A stretch of 64,000 bases of DNA, taken from contig NC_135715.1 in NCBI RefSeq assembly GCF_964656455.1, positions 174,498,437 through 174,562,436 of the forward strand, read 5' to 3'. The position numbers were made by a program, and so were the translations under genes. Of this stretch, positions 11,556 through 22,745 are shown in pieces (position 1 is the stretch's first letter; every line of letters starts with the position of its first letter). The notes under the pieces were generated by a model that searched no databases, had not been told where the DNA came from, and was given only the letters and a program-made list of their open reading frames with translations. This DNA comes from Halichoerus grypus. Lineage: Eukaryota; Chordata; Mammalia; Carnivora; Phocidae.

Positions 11556-12399
11556 ATATATATACAGAACAATCACCATGCCAATTTTCACAGAGCTAAA
11601 AAAGAGTAATTAGCAATGAAAAGATGTATTATTCACAGTTCCAGGTGAAATACTTAGCACTCTGGTACACTTGGAGCATATAACAATGGCAAAGAATCCT
11701 CAGATGCTCTGCTTCCTATTTAAATTGTCCTTTTTGTAGACACTGGACATATCTGCTACTCCATTTATATTTCCCTAATCGCTGTTGGTCCCTTCTCTGC
11801 CCCCAGTACACAGCAATGCTCAGGGCTCCACCTGGTGCCTGCACTAATGTGAGGTATCTATAGGAAGAAAGTATTGAACGGTATGCTCCCCTGGGTGTTG
11901 TGGATTATTCCAGAAAGATGATGCTGCTAAGATGACACACCAGGTGCTAGCTGTCTGCTGTAAGTTAGTAGGAGGATTAACACCATCCCAGAAGTATGAC
12001 CCTAAGAATATACCAGAAACAGCTGCTGGAACATGGACTCGGACCTTGCAATGATAAGGGATCAACAAATTCCAACCAATACACTGCAGCATCTGCTGTT
12101 GGATAAACTTAGCACAAGTTGGTATTCTGGCCCATGGAAACATCCTAAGAATCTGGGCAGAGTTGTCTGTAGATTTAAACCCTGATGAACTGGAATGTGA
12201 GAGGAATGTAGGGGGTCACACCCATTTAAGATCTGCTGCCAGAAAGCCTGCCCAATTTACAGTGATCTCCACATCCCTGAACTCAGAGCATTCTACATCT
12301 ATTCCACTATTTACACCAGTTGGACAATGTATCAGGCATTGCTTGGTGCCCAGCAATATTATCTAATGTGATAACTCAGCTCTTGCAGTGAAATTTAAC
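11556..12399. other. Unassigned non-coding DNA
   Basis: No repeat or gene recognised. The minus frame at 11844-12143 (99 residues) has no domain I recognise and lacks any supporting signal. Confidence 0.4.
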
Positions 12400-12900
12400 C
12401 TTACATATTCATTCATTCATACAATAAATATCCATTAAGTTTCTACAATGGCAAAGCACTGTGCTGCTTACTGAGGTTACCAGGATGATGAAGACAAGCG
12501 TTACCTTCACGGAGCTGAAGTTCAAGAAGGGGAGACAGACATTAAATAACAGTACACGGTAAGTGATCTAATCATAATTATGGTAAGAGTGAAAGGTACA
12601 GGTGGCATCAGAGCCAATTCAGAGGAAGCTGAGGGGTCTGATGGATGGGGAAGCTTTCTGGAGAAAGGGATATCAAAGCTAGATCTCAGAAATGAGTAAG
12701 AGCTATCTGGCGGAATCAGAGGAGGGCATTCCAGGCTGTGGGAGAGGAGAGAGAGGCACAAGAATTACAAAGAAGCCAGGGGAGCTGGAGCAGAGAGAGA
12801 GAAGTAGGCAGAGGCCTCATAACGAGGGTCTAGTAGGCTGTGCAAAGGATTTGGGGAAAATGGAAAGCCATGGAAGGATTTGTATTTTACCATCTTTGTT
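12400..12900 (-). repeat. L2 LINE fragment (antisense)
   Basis: Long antisense L2: 'attcattcattcatacaat' and 'aaatatccattaagtttcta', 'agcactgtgctgcttactg', 'aggggagacagacattaaa', then the inner part with 'gagggcattccaggctgtg' and 'ggaaagccatggaagg'. The order follows L2 from its 3' end inward. The short opposing frames in this stretch fall within the relic. Confidence 0.75.
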
Positions 12901-13079
12901 AGACTGCAAACTCCCTGTAACATAGGGATTATATCAATTCAACACAAAGTAGCCTAGCCACCCAGAAAATTCCACCTGCAAGCAATAGATAATAATAAAC
13001 TTTTGTTCAGGGTCATCTAGGATGCTTACTTGGGATTAACTACTTTAAAATCTTGTCTAAAATGCCTGATTCCACCTTC

Positions 13080-13532
13080 ATTTGTTTTTATAATTGCATA
13101 CCAGGTTTTTTTTTCTTTATTTAAATTCAATTTAGTTAACATATAGTATATTATTAGTTTCAGGGGTAGAACTTAGTGATTCATCAGTTGCTTATAACAC
13201 CCAGTGCTCATTACATTGGTGCCCTCCTTAATGCCCATCACTCAGTTACCCCATCTCCCCACCAACCTCCCCTCCAGCACCCTTCAGTTTAATTCCTAGA
13301 GTTCAGCATCTCTTATGGTTTGCCTTCCTCTCTATTTTCATCTTATTTTATTTTTCCTTCCCTTCCCCATGTTCATCTGTCTTGTTTCTTAAATTCCACA
13401 TATGAGTGAAATCATATGACAATTGTCTTTCTCTGTCTGACTTATTTCACTTAGCACAATACACTCTAGCTCCATCCACGTCATTGCAAATGGCAAGACT
13501 TCATTCTTTTGATGGTTGAGTAATATTCCATT

Positions 13533-13582
<50 letters not shown>

Positions 13583-13684
13583 CACACACACACACCACAT
13601 CTTTATCCATTCATCTGGGGTCCTTCCACATTTTGGCTTTTATAGACATTGCTGCTATAAAATTGGGGTGCATGTACCCTTCAA
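13080..13684 (-). mobile_element. 5'-truncated L1 with exact TSD and possible 3' transduction
   Basis: The minus strand reads carnivore L1 3'UTR from near 'gggtacatgcaccccaattt' (13660s) to its end near 13106. Exact 14-bp target-site duplication 'ctgattccaccttc' at 13066-13079 and 13685-13698. In the sense direction, after the A-run (13107-13115), about 26 further bases (13080-13105) lie before the duplication; they are not L1 3'UTR text and may be transduced 3' flank or an internal rearrangement of the tail. Contains a compound microsatellite at 13533-13595. Confidence 0.9.
13533..13595. repeat. Compound (TA)n(TG)n(CA)n microsatellite
   Basis: A TA tract, then about 16 TG units, then 'tatacacacacacacac'. 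It is expanded from the short TA/CA-rich motif normal at this place in the L1 3' region. The TG and CA arms are mutually complementary about a centre at 13580/13581. Confidence 0.95.
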
Positions 13685-13849
13685 CTGATTCCACCTTCTA
13701 ATTTCATTCAGTACAGTAGAGCAAACCTCAACAAATCTTTCTTTGCTGATTAAGTAGCTGGTAGAAGAAATCCAAGTCACTTACTATCTAGAAGTTAGAG
13801 TGAGAAAATCCCAGAGTTGGGGAAGAAAGAACCGATCCCTGCCCACACA

Positions 13850-13940
13850 TCAGAAGAGGCTTGCCCAGGGTCACACAGGGAGGAGGAAAGAGCCAGGGCA
13901 GAATCTAGGCATCTCAGGCCCTTACCCAAATGCTTATGAC
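13850..13940 (-). repeat. MIR SINE fragment (antisense)
   Basis: Contains antisense MIR core 'gcttgcccagggtcacacag' followed by 'gccagggcagaatctaggc'. Short, diverged. Confidence 0.5.
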
Positions 13941-14149
13941 CCTGTGATGGTTCTTAAGGGCTGTGATCTGGTTTTGCTTTTTTTTCCTTACGACTCTTCA
14001 AAGGCAGAAAACAAAGTTACTAGAGAGTTCAAGATTGTTGGATCCCAGGTAACTCAGGTTGTTTTCAGAGATGTTTTAGGTAGAAGAGCTGAAGTGACAT
14101 TGGGGACAACAAAATTAAAATTGACTGTGCACCTGTTGGGGGCCAGACA

Positions 14150-14330
14150 CAACTCCAGGTACTTACAAACCCACGTTTTCCTCTCCCTAGCCCCATTAAG
14201 TTAGAATTATTAGCCCTGTGTTACAGATGAGGAAACTGAGTCTTATAGAAGCTCACCCAAGCCCACAAAGATAGCAAGTGACTTGAGAAAGAAATCTGAA
14301 GGTCAGTATGGCTCAAACAGGTCAGTGTTC
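14150..14330 (-). repeat. MIR SINE relic (antisense)
   Basis: Antisense MIR: 'ttattagccctgtgttacag', 'atgaggaaactgagtctt', 'agaagctcacccaagccc', 'agatagcaagtgac'. The 'gatgaggaaactgag' phrase is the diagnostic core. Confidence 0.7.
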
Positions 14331-15364
14331 TATTATCTCATGCAGACTCCCAGACTGACGGGGTTGGGTGCCCACACACTGATGTAATTACCTTACCTTT
14401 CAGAGAACTTGACCACTGGCTAGAGTTGCTCTAAAATGCAGGATCCTCAAAAGCTTGCCACATTCCTGGGAGATACTGATCTCCAAAGGGCTCTTTGGGA
14501 CCCTTGGCCCCAGGGAATGTGACAATCAGCACCTGGAGTAAAATGGCCTGCAGGATGTTAGGCCCAAAGCAAGACATGACAAAGATATGGAAAATCCCCC
14601 TACCAACCTTTCCCTCAGAGGAGGTTGGTTCTTATCTCATTGGAACCTTCTTACCTGGCTAGGAGCTTGTCCCTGCCCTGTCTACAGAGCCACTAAAAGT
14701 GAACCTTCCGCAGCACTCAGCTGGTCTCCTGTGTGCTCAGGAAATAAGGTATTTCTCTCTGTCTTCATCTCTGTCTCTCTCTGCTCTGTCATCTTTGGCT
14801 TCCCTAGAAGCAGCACAGATCATGCTGCACAGCAGTACCCAGAACAGAGATGTTGTTTCTTGAGAAGAAAGAGCAAGGGACAAGGCATGTGTCATTCCCA
14901 GAGAGAAAATGAATCATGTGTCTTCTGATTACTTGGAAATCTTTGATTTTTCTTTCCAAGAGAAAGGGTTACAACTGTGTTCCTTGGGTGGCTCAGAAAG
15001 GAACAAAATGTCTGTTTTCTCCTTTATCTAAGCAATATGTCTCAGCATTTGTTCCATTCAAGCATCAGAGTGAGAAGGTAATTACATCACCGTTCACCCT
15101 CCCAGGAACTCATAAGCAGCACGGGACCCATACCTATGGTCTCATATCAAAAATGTAACTTGGCTTTGGAACAAATTTCCAAACCCAACCACCTAGTGAT
15201 CAAGGCAAAGCCATCCAACTTGGGTCCTTGGATTTCTCCCATTTCCTCCCACTTCAGGGTCCACAAAAATTGGAAATACATGTAAAAAACTAAAAAGGGC
15301 CAAGATAGAAGTTTGAGCAAAAAGCAATCATTAGGGATGAATTCCTGAAAGCAAAAGAAAAGGA
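14331..15364. other. Unassigned non-coding DNA
   Basis: No repeat or gene recognised. The plus frames at 14587-14928 and 14916-15158 abut but show no shared protein character and no splice logic. Confidence 0.4.
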
Positions 15365-15525
15365 AAAGCAGTGTGGTGTCATAGAAAGAGCATTGGTTAA
15401 GGAGTAAGGCATGGTGGGATTTATTTGTAGCTTTTGCATCCACTATCCAGATGACAGTAGGCAAGACACTTCACCCTTCCAGGTCTCAGACTCTTCTCCC
15501 ATGACCTGAGAGTGTTGGCTTGACC
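15365..15525 (+). repeat. MIR SINE relic
   Basis: Sense MIR: 'gcagtgtggtgtcatagaaa', 'gagcattggttaagg', 'gtaggcaagacacttcaccc', 'ttccaggtctcagactc'. Diverged but in the right order. Confidence 0.6.
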
Positions 15526-16744
15526 TTTAAAGTTACTCTGCTAATGACATTGTGCTACATCTGTTGTCCTATGAGCTGGAAAGATTGGAAGGGAAGAGAA
15601 AGATGGAGAAGGAGAGAGAAAGCATAGGGAAGCAGGTAGAGCTTCCTAATAGAGAGTAACAAAAGAACCAAGTTTGGCATACAGCACAAGGAAGAACACC
15701 TGGAAAAGAGAGGCTAAGAAGGGCATGCAAAGAGGAAAATATTTTGGAATCAGATAAATCAATTGTGTTGGTTCAACTTACAACTGGATAAGACCCGAGA
15801 CACCTGTACAGATGCCGAAGGCTGGCAGAAGAGAGAGTAGAAAGAGAAGACAGAACTGCCTCCCTGTCTTCCCACCTGCTCTGGGCCCTAGAACTCCCAT
15901 CTCTCTACAAGGCAGGTAGAGACACCCAGCTAGCACAGAGGAAATATCTACCCAAGTCTCATGGCTGGCTAAGAAGACAGCTTTCATCTATAAATGTTAA
16001 GTACTATGATTTGACTAAGGAGGCATGAGCCTGGCCTGAGACTTCTGAACCAGTGACTAGAAAGAGCTTGCATTTAATGTAAACTTAGAATGACAAAGCA
16101 GGGTGGAATGGTGGGTGGGGTAGGGAGAAGGAGAAAGAGAGAAAGGATGAATATAAATTATCTCTGGAGATAATTGTTGACTGCTTGTGGGAATGTTGTG
16201 ACTCAAAGTTCAGAGGGCAGGAAGGACAAGGAGACTCACACTCCCAAGGGTGCAGAGTGGCTCTGCTAATTGGCCTTGGGCTGGCCCATCAGTGACTCCT
16301 GCTCTGCCCCAAGCTTGGCAGGACTGACCATGACTTGCTACTGGAGGGAGGTTTGGTGGGATTTATGAGATGAGCTAAGGGGCTGTTCTTGGCAAGCCAA
16401 AGCTATAAATGTATAATACTTTATCTCCTGCAGGGATGTTTTTAAGCAAAGGAAAGACGGGAAGTGTCTACATCAAGTAAAAACCCCAGCCACTGGTCAA
16501 GGAGAGTGGCCTCTCTCTGGAGCTACATCAAAGGCATGGTTCTGTCTGCTCCCTGTGGCCTCTGCGGATCCTGCCCTGGGAGTTCAAAAGTTTACGTGGA
16601 GCCAAGGAGGGAAAAGCACACCCACTGCCAGTGCTCTCCTGGGATTGTCAAGAAGAGGATGAGCTGTGACTGCTGGAAAAAATGCCATTGCCCCCTCCCT
16701 AGCTTCCTTTCCTCAACACTACTTCACCATCCAGATAAAATTTT
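15526..16744. other. Unassigned non-coding DNA
   Basis: Purine-rich (A/G) stretches at 15580-15680 and 16100-16150, otherwise nothing recognised. The plus frame at 16464-16763 is Cys-rich by chance and has no zinc-finger spacing. Confidence 0.4.
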
Positions 16745-16880
16745 AGTGCTTCAGTACCACTGAAGCATGATGGAGTCAAAACACTGGACTGATAGTCTGC
16801 AACTAAAGAGCTACAAGGCCTGCAGAATGTCATTTCCCCTCCCCAAGTTCATTTTCTTATAAAATGAGAGGGTCGAAGCT
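16745..16880 (+). repeat. MIR SINE relic
   Basis: Degraded MIR: 'tggagtcaaaacactggac', 'ctacaaggcctgcag', 'atgtcatttcccctccccaa', 'ttcttataaaatgagag'. Confidence 0.5.
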
Positions 16881-17939
16881 GAATTAATAGCATTCTTAGT
16901 GATTCTCTCCAGTGACCACAGAAAGGCAGAATTGGCTTTTCAAGTTCAGAAAAAAAGAAATCTCTTGTGCAAGAGAATTCCATTTAGAATTCGATGCAAA
17001 TCCCACTCCTTCTCTAAGTCACTTCTAACTGGCCATGCTCTGGTGAATGAGACCAGCTGGGATGCAACAGGAAACACAGACTAAATTCCTGAGGGCCAAC
17101 TGAGGAAGCTTGTCTCACTCTCGATGCCATCTTCTAAGAGTCTATAAGAACAGACAACCTGTTCTTAATTTTCTAGAGGATGTTGCAACTTCATCCCAGA
17201 CATTGTGTTCTTCCATTCTCTCTCATCCTTAGGGACACGTCATTGAAAATAAAGTGCCTAAAGCCAAGGCTGCAAAAGCCCATACAGAAACTGTGTAAAT
17301 TAGAAAAAGACAAGCCCATGCCAGGGCAAACAGCTTAAGGAATATTGTGCAGAATGGATGTCAGCTCTCATTTGACTTAGTTGGCTGGAGGATCCCATAC
17401 GATCTTGTACAACCTGCACAACTATAGCCAAAGTGCAAGGCTTGGCTTACAACAGTTATTCAAAATCTACATGTCAATAATAATGGTACATTCCTATGTG
17501 TCACAGGTCAGGTTCCCCAACAAGCAGACTCAGAGCTGAATATCCCCAACAACTACAGGGGAGGGAAGGAAGAAGTATGGGGCAAAAGGACCACAGTGCA
17601 ATTGGAGCAAAGTCTCAGCCCAAGGGGGCTCTGCAGTTGGGATGGTCATTCTTAATTGTCTAGAATTTGGGCAAATTGGCTGGACCTTTGTACACACTGT
17701 ATAGATCAATCAGGGATGGGACATGCCCTTGGGAAAGGGGTATGACATTGGGAAAAAAGGCCTATAATGCAAGGGCAAGTCTTGGAATAGGACTCAGCTG
17801 CAAGCAATCAGCCAGAAACACAGGCAGCATCTGGGGGAATACAAACTTCAGTTGTGATGGTTCTGGATGACACAACACAGAATCCACTACCCCTTGTTCA
17901 ATACTTCATAGTTTAATAAGCATGTCCCATTTGCCCTTC
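16881..17939. other. Mostly unassigned non-coding DNA
   Basis: The 17500-17870 part ('caggttccccaacaagcag' and following) looks like an old interspersed repeat but I cannot name the family. Nothing else recognised. Confidence 0.35.
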
Positions 17940-18440
17940 TGGATCCACTCTCTGCTTTTCTCCATCCTGCTCTTTGCCCTGGGAGGCTAACCTGTATGGA
18001 TTACATCAGCAAGCTCCCATGCCTTCTGACTCCCACTTGGGTTCAGCCAATAGAACCCTGGCCGAAGATCAGAGGGAGGGAAGAGTGGGAGGGCAGCATG
18101 CTTGTTGCCCTGGCTCCATCTCTGCAAGGTCACATTGGATTGGAAACCTCCTCTAATTGAAGGTCAGTGGCTCCTATCTAAGACCCTCTCACAGACCATG
18201 GATTCTCCCCTTCCAGGTTCTGGCACTACCTCCCCTCACCCTTTACCTTGGTGCTCTAGCAGGCCTCCCTCACCCCACTCCTCCATGGTACCAATGCTGG
18301 GATAGCTCCACCTGTGTGATTTCTCAACTCTGCCCACACTTTTTGTAGAGTCCTTTCTTTACAAAGTAAACTCTCCTTGAATTACCCTAATTTGAGTGTA
18401 CTTCCTCATTCGGTTCCTCCTAGGACCCTCCTGATAGTTT
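17940..18440. repeat. Ancient interspersed repeat, family not named
   Basis: The text 'gccctgggaggctaacctg', 'gattacatcagcaagctccc', 'tgggttcagccaatagaac' and 'taccctaatttgagtgtac' matches an old mammalian interspersed repeat I remember without a secure name. A related copy in the other orientation seems to lie at 52650-53130. Confidence 0.45.
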
Positions 18441-18449
18441 TAGACACGT

Positions 18450-18610
18450 ATTATCTCGCCTCTTCCTTTCTACCATCCTATGAATCAGATGTGCTTATCC
18501 CCACTTTAGAGATAAGAAAGTACAGACTCAGAAGTGTTGCATGATTTATTCAAGTTAGTAAGTTAGTAAGATGGCCCTTGTCTGTTGACTCTGATCCACC
18601 GTCTACATTA
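18450..18610 (-). repeat. MIR SINE relic (antisense)
   Basis: Antisense MIR: 'cttatccccactttagagat', 'aagtacagactcagaag', 'gttgcatgatttattcaag', 'agtaagttagtaag'. Confidence 0.55.
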
Positions 18611-18869
18611 CTATCACACCCTAGAGCTTCTCTCAGATTATTCTCTTTTCCCGCACAGCTCAGGAAAGAAACAGGAGAAGTAGGAACAGCCAGGGAAATT
18701 TGAGACCACAGAAGGTTCTAAAATTTGACATGAGGATGCCTTTCATTTTAGCCCTGGGATTGAGAAAGAAGGAGGAAAGAGAGTCCTCTTTATGATTCTT
18801 GCCCTATCCAGTCTCCTGGAAAACTTCAGTTTCTTTTCTAAAGTACCTTTCTCAATTAGAAGATTAAGC

Positions 18870-18965
18870 TATTTCAAAATCCAGATCTGCCCCCAAAGAG
18901 CTGCTTGACCTGGTCAGGTCACATGGCCTTTGGGTCTTTGGTTTCTTCATCTGCGTAAAGTAAAA
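18870..18965 (+). repeat. MIR SINE fragment
   Basis: Sense MIR core: 'gctgcttgacctggtcaggt', then 'ttggtttcttcatctgcgta'. Confidence 0.5.
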
Positions 18966-19584
18966 TGGTTAACTATGTGAATCCCAAGCTCGCTTCCATT
19001 CTGTGTTTCTATGAGCTCCTTGTTCTCTTTGCTTCTCTTATCCTGGAAACAGACAACAGTCATGTGGATAAGCACTTATACTCACAATTGTTAGTCTCAT
19101 CCCTGGGAAAAAGAAGAAGGAGCTCAGATGGTGCTATGCACAAAGACTCACTTGTTAGTGCTAAAGGACCCTTCAAAAGGTCTTGTCCAGATCCTTGCTT
19201 TTAACCAGAATAACACAGTTAAGCCCAAATGAGAAGGCGAAGATACCATTTCATTTTGCATTGCTCCCAAAGTCCCTGTGTGCAGCAGATACCTAGATTC
19301 TCAGTCCCATCAAAGGTGGTATCTCTGTCCTTCCTGATCAAAAGCAAATGGTTCCTCTCTGTACAAAATGTCTTTTGTCCTGTCTTGCTTGCACTATCCC
19401 ACATTATTGACAAATCGTTCAGCGCAGGGACCAACTAGGAATGAGAACTCTCACTGTGATGCTGCCACCACTGTGAAGAGTTCTCACTTACTGAAACACC
19501 AGCTGCAAAACAGGGAGAAGAAAGTACTTGTTCCTCCCTTTCCATGTTCCTATTCCTAGATTTGGGGGTAGGAATTAGAGACTC
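18966..19584. other. Unassigned non-coding DNA
   Basis: Overlapping short frames on both strands (19219-19438) with no protein character. No repeat recognised. Confidence 0.4.
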
Positions 19585-19680
19585 TGGGTTCTAGTACTAG
19601 TCCAATTGCTAACCTTGAGCAAGTCACTTCCTTTCTCTAGACCTCATTGTATTATCTATTAAAATGAGTAAGTGGATAGC
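19585..19680 (+). repeat. MIR SINE fragment
   Basis: Sense MIR: 'ctgggttctagtactagtcc', 'accttgagcaagtcacttcc', 'tttctctagacctcattg', 'attaaaatgagtaag'. Confidence 0.65.
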
Positions 19681-19893
19681 ATCATCTTTTCTAGGTCTGA
19701 CTTTCCATGAACCTCTATGGATAAATAGGATTTCAGGTAGATTGATTTGGACAGATGGCATCTTAACTTGGGTTCCTCCAGTAAACAAGATCTGAGTAGA
19801 GACTTAGATTGGGAGGTACAGTCCCAAGGCATCAAAAGTGAGGGAAAAAGGACATGAGACAAGGAAGAATGAGAAGCAAAGGTGATGTATTAT

Positions 19894-20253
19894 TGTCTTA
19901 GTTGATTTGGACTGCTGTAACAAAACACCAGAGGCTGGGTAGCTTTTAAACAACAAAAAATTTATTTCTCATATCTCTAGAAACTGGAAGTCCAAGATCA
20001 AGGTGCTAGCATGGTCACCTTCTGAAGAGGATCGTCTTCCTGGTTCATGGTTGGTGCCTTCTGATTTTGTTCTTAGGTGGTAGAAGGGGCTAGGCATCTC
20101 TCAGGAGCCTCTTTATAAGGCACCAATCCCATTCATTAAGGCCCCATCCTTATGATTTAAGCAACTACCAAAGGCCCCATCTCTTAATACCATCATCTTT
20201 GGGGTTAGGATTTCAACACATGAATTTGGGGGAGACACATTTAGACCATAGCA
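19894..20253 (-). mobile_element. Solo LTR of ERVL-MaLR type (MLT1-like), antisense
   Basis: Antisense LTR: 'gtcttagttgatttggactg', 'ctgtaacaaaacaccagag', 'aaatttatttctcatatct', 'ctggaagtccaagatcaagg', 'aaggccccatctcttaatac', ending 'ttagaccatagca'. It reads as the reverse complement of the element at 24768. No gag, pol or env text adjoins it, so it is a solo LTR of an ancient endogenous retrovirus. The MLT1 name is from memory. Confidence 0.75.
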
Positions 20254-20729
20254 ATTAACAACCTAGCCACAGCTTTACATGCTTCAGAGAAGTCCAAAGC
20301 GTCACTCAATCACACTGGACATCTCTGCACATGTTGTACAGGAAAAAAAAAAAGTCTTGGAAAGAAGAAAAAAGCAGGGATTTATCTGTAGACACCCCCT
20401 TATTTCCTCTCCCCCACTGGTCAAAGTTTACCCACTGGGGATTTATTTCTCCTGATCTGGGTTACATCACCTGAACCCCTTCAAAAGTCACTGGGGAAGC
20501 CAGATCCTTCAACCTGAAGTGTGGCACAGTACCCCACCTGGAAGAGGTGGGAAGAGCCAAGGAGTTTGGCATTCAGTCTCCTCCACCTGGAAACTGCTGC
20601 CCTGGCAAAGGAAGGCAGCTAAAGGTTTGGGAGATTGTGAAGCTGCGAGAAACTAAGGAGGCACAGACACCATATCTGGCACCAACAGGTAGAAATAGTT
20701 ATGATGGAAAAGTATACTAGAAGAGAGCT
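20254..20729. other. Unassigned non-coding DNA
   Basis: No repeat or gene recognised apart from a short A-run near 20342. Confidence 0.4.
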
Positions 20730-20860
20730 CAGGTACTTCATTCAACAAATGTTTTCCAAGAAACTTGGATCCAGAGGTGGGAAAACTTTTTTCTGCCCTC
20801 AAGGAACACAGTCTGTTGGGGAGACAGACTTAGACACTGGCAATGACAACAAAGTAATCA
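20730..20860 (-). repeat. L2 LINE 3'-end fragment (antisense)
   Basis: Antisense L2 3' end: 'ttcattcaacaaatgttttc', 'tctgccctcaaggaacacag', 'ttggggagacagacttagac'. Confidence 0.65.
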
Positions 20861-21747
20861 ATCATTGTGAATGGTTACATTTGCCCCCCTCATGTTACAT
20901 GGAGGGAAAGGAAGCCCAGGCCTGAGCAAATTGACATAAGGAGCCTGGGACAGATGGAGGTCTACAAACCCAGGCTGTGAATTTCCAAGTCAGCACTTCA
21001 TTGATGGCCCTCTCTCAAAGGCACAAAAATGGTATAGAGTGGGCTGTGTTCTCAAACAAGAAGGGATGAAACAAATCCAGTGGTATCAGGGCCTGGCTGA
21101 GCCACATGGCTCAACTGTTCAAAACCACTGGCAGATCAGAATGACATCCTGGGGCCTGGGTCTGGGGTAGGTGTGCGGAGGAGGAGGGAGTGTTAGGGAA
21201 CTCTTTGTGAACACAACTTCTTTGCTAAAAGGAGCCAGGAGGAATCAGTTTAATTGAAGTTAAAGATATTTTAAGGAAGGTAAGAGCCTAGCTGGGGGTT
21301 CAGCCAAGGGGTTTCATTCTGCCTTTGAAAATGAGAAGAGTTGAACAGGATCTGTATGGATGAGCTGATAAAATAGTCCTTTGAAGTGGACAGGGATCTT
21401 TTTATAGCCTCGGAATAACTTAGCCCCGGGTGAGGGAAGAGAGCTGCTCTCATTTACAAGCATGGAAGGTGGTGAGCTGTCCACCTCCAATTGGATTTCT
21501 TCTGGCTTGGCCATGAAGAGAGAGAAATTGGTCTGGTGTCCTTGCCTAGCTGAGAGAAGATAAATCTGGCAGTCTTTCACACAAGAGAGCATAGATGAAT
21601 GGCCCAGGGAAAGCCCTAGAAGGCTGGTTAACAGACATTACAAAGAAAGGCACAGAGCACAGAATCACAATCCCCACATTCCACCCCCAGTTCACACACC
21701 ATCTAGCCCATTAGATAGATCATGGTTGCCACCTTAAAAAGAATTAG
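20861..21747. other. Unassigned non-coding DNA
   Basis: No repeat or gene recognised. Two overlapping minus frames at 21271-21592 lack protein features. Confidence 0.4.
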
Positions 21748-21757
21748 GAAGTCAACA

Positions 21758-21867
21758 GTTATATGCAACTAATGAATCATTGAGCACTACATCAAAAACT
21801 AATGATGTACTAAATGTTGGCTAAGTGAACATAAGAATAAAAAATAAAAAATAAAATTAAAAAAAAA
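21758..21867 (+). mobile_element. Short 5'-truncated L1 3' end
   Basis: About 110 bp of the same L1 3' subfamily as 7069-7362: 'gcaactaatgaatcattgag', 'cactacatcaaaaactaatg', and an (AAAAT)n/A-rich tail. Target-site duplication 'gaagtcaaca' at 21748-21757 and 21868-21877. Confidence 0.88.
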
Positions 21868-21904
21868 GAAGTCAACAAAAATGCCAAGAAATAACAGCAA
21901 TAAA

Positions 21905-22100
21905 AATTAGTGTCATTGATTATTTACTTTGTGCCATGCATTATACAGGCAATATCTCTTTGTTCCTCTTAACAACCTAGGAGGTAGGTATTATTTTTAT
22001 TCCTGTTCTATATTTGAGAAAAGAGAGGCTTATTTATGGATGAGCAAATTAAAGCACTTTGTTCAAGCTTAGTACATCACAGGCCAGAACCCAGATAGAT
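21905..22100 (-). repeat. MIR SINE relic (antisense)
   Basis: Antisense MIR: 'gattatttactttgtgccat', 'ctcttaacaacctaggaggt', 'aggtattatttttattcctg', 'gagaaaagagaggctt', 'gttcaagcttagtacatcac'. Confidence 0.7.
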
Positions 22101-22619
22101 AAAACTGCTAGGTAACTGCTCAGGTAACATGAGGTTACCCGTTGGTTACAAACCTCACTCCATGGAACTCCACACCCACTTCATTAGCACTCAGTTCTCT
22201 TGGCCAAACAACTGGATGAGTTGGTCTAATCTCCCACTCCCCCAACACTTCAGAATCTCCCTTCGGACATGGGAACATTTTGCCAAAACCTTAAGATTCA
22301 GCTTTCCTCAGACTCCTGAATCTGTAACCACCTGCCCCCAAGTGAAGAGAAAAAAGAAACTTGGAGACACAAACCACAGTGATAAACACGCCTCCAAGAG
22401 TAAGCTGCCTCAGTTGTCGGCTAGCTAAAATGTTGCTGACCACTGCCCTTCATTCCCACGGAAGACTGAAATAAGGATTGGAGACCCAAAGTACAGTAGG
22501 ATGTAACTTAACCTGACATGTAAGGACTCTGCCAAGATCGTAGGCTTTCTAACTCCCAAACCTGGCCCATGGTCCTGTAAACACAGTGCAAGTTTAATAT
22601 CTGAAGCTATTAAGTAAAA
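22101..22619. other. Unassigned non-coding DNA
   Basis: No repeat or gene recognised; the 99-residue plus frame at 22129-22428 resembles no protein family. Confidence 0.4.
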
Positions 22620-22745
22620 AAGGCAAAGAAGTCAAGAGACTTTGGGTTTAATCTCAGTTGCATCAAAACCCATGTAATGGCCTTCTAAAGGGGCTCTACC
22701 TCCCTCTTGACCTCTGGCATCCTGTCTGGAAAATGAGAGAATTTG
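22620..22745 (+). repeat. MIR SINE relic
   Basis: Degraded MIR: 'agagactttgggtttaatct', 'cagttgcatcaaaacc', 'ctggaaaatgagagaattt'. Confidence 0.5.
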
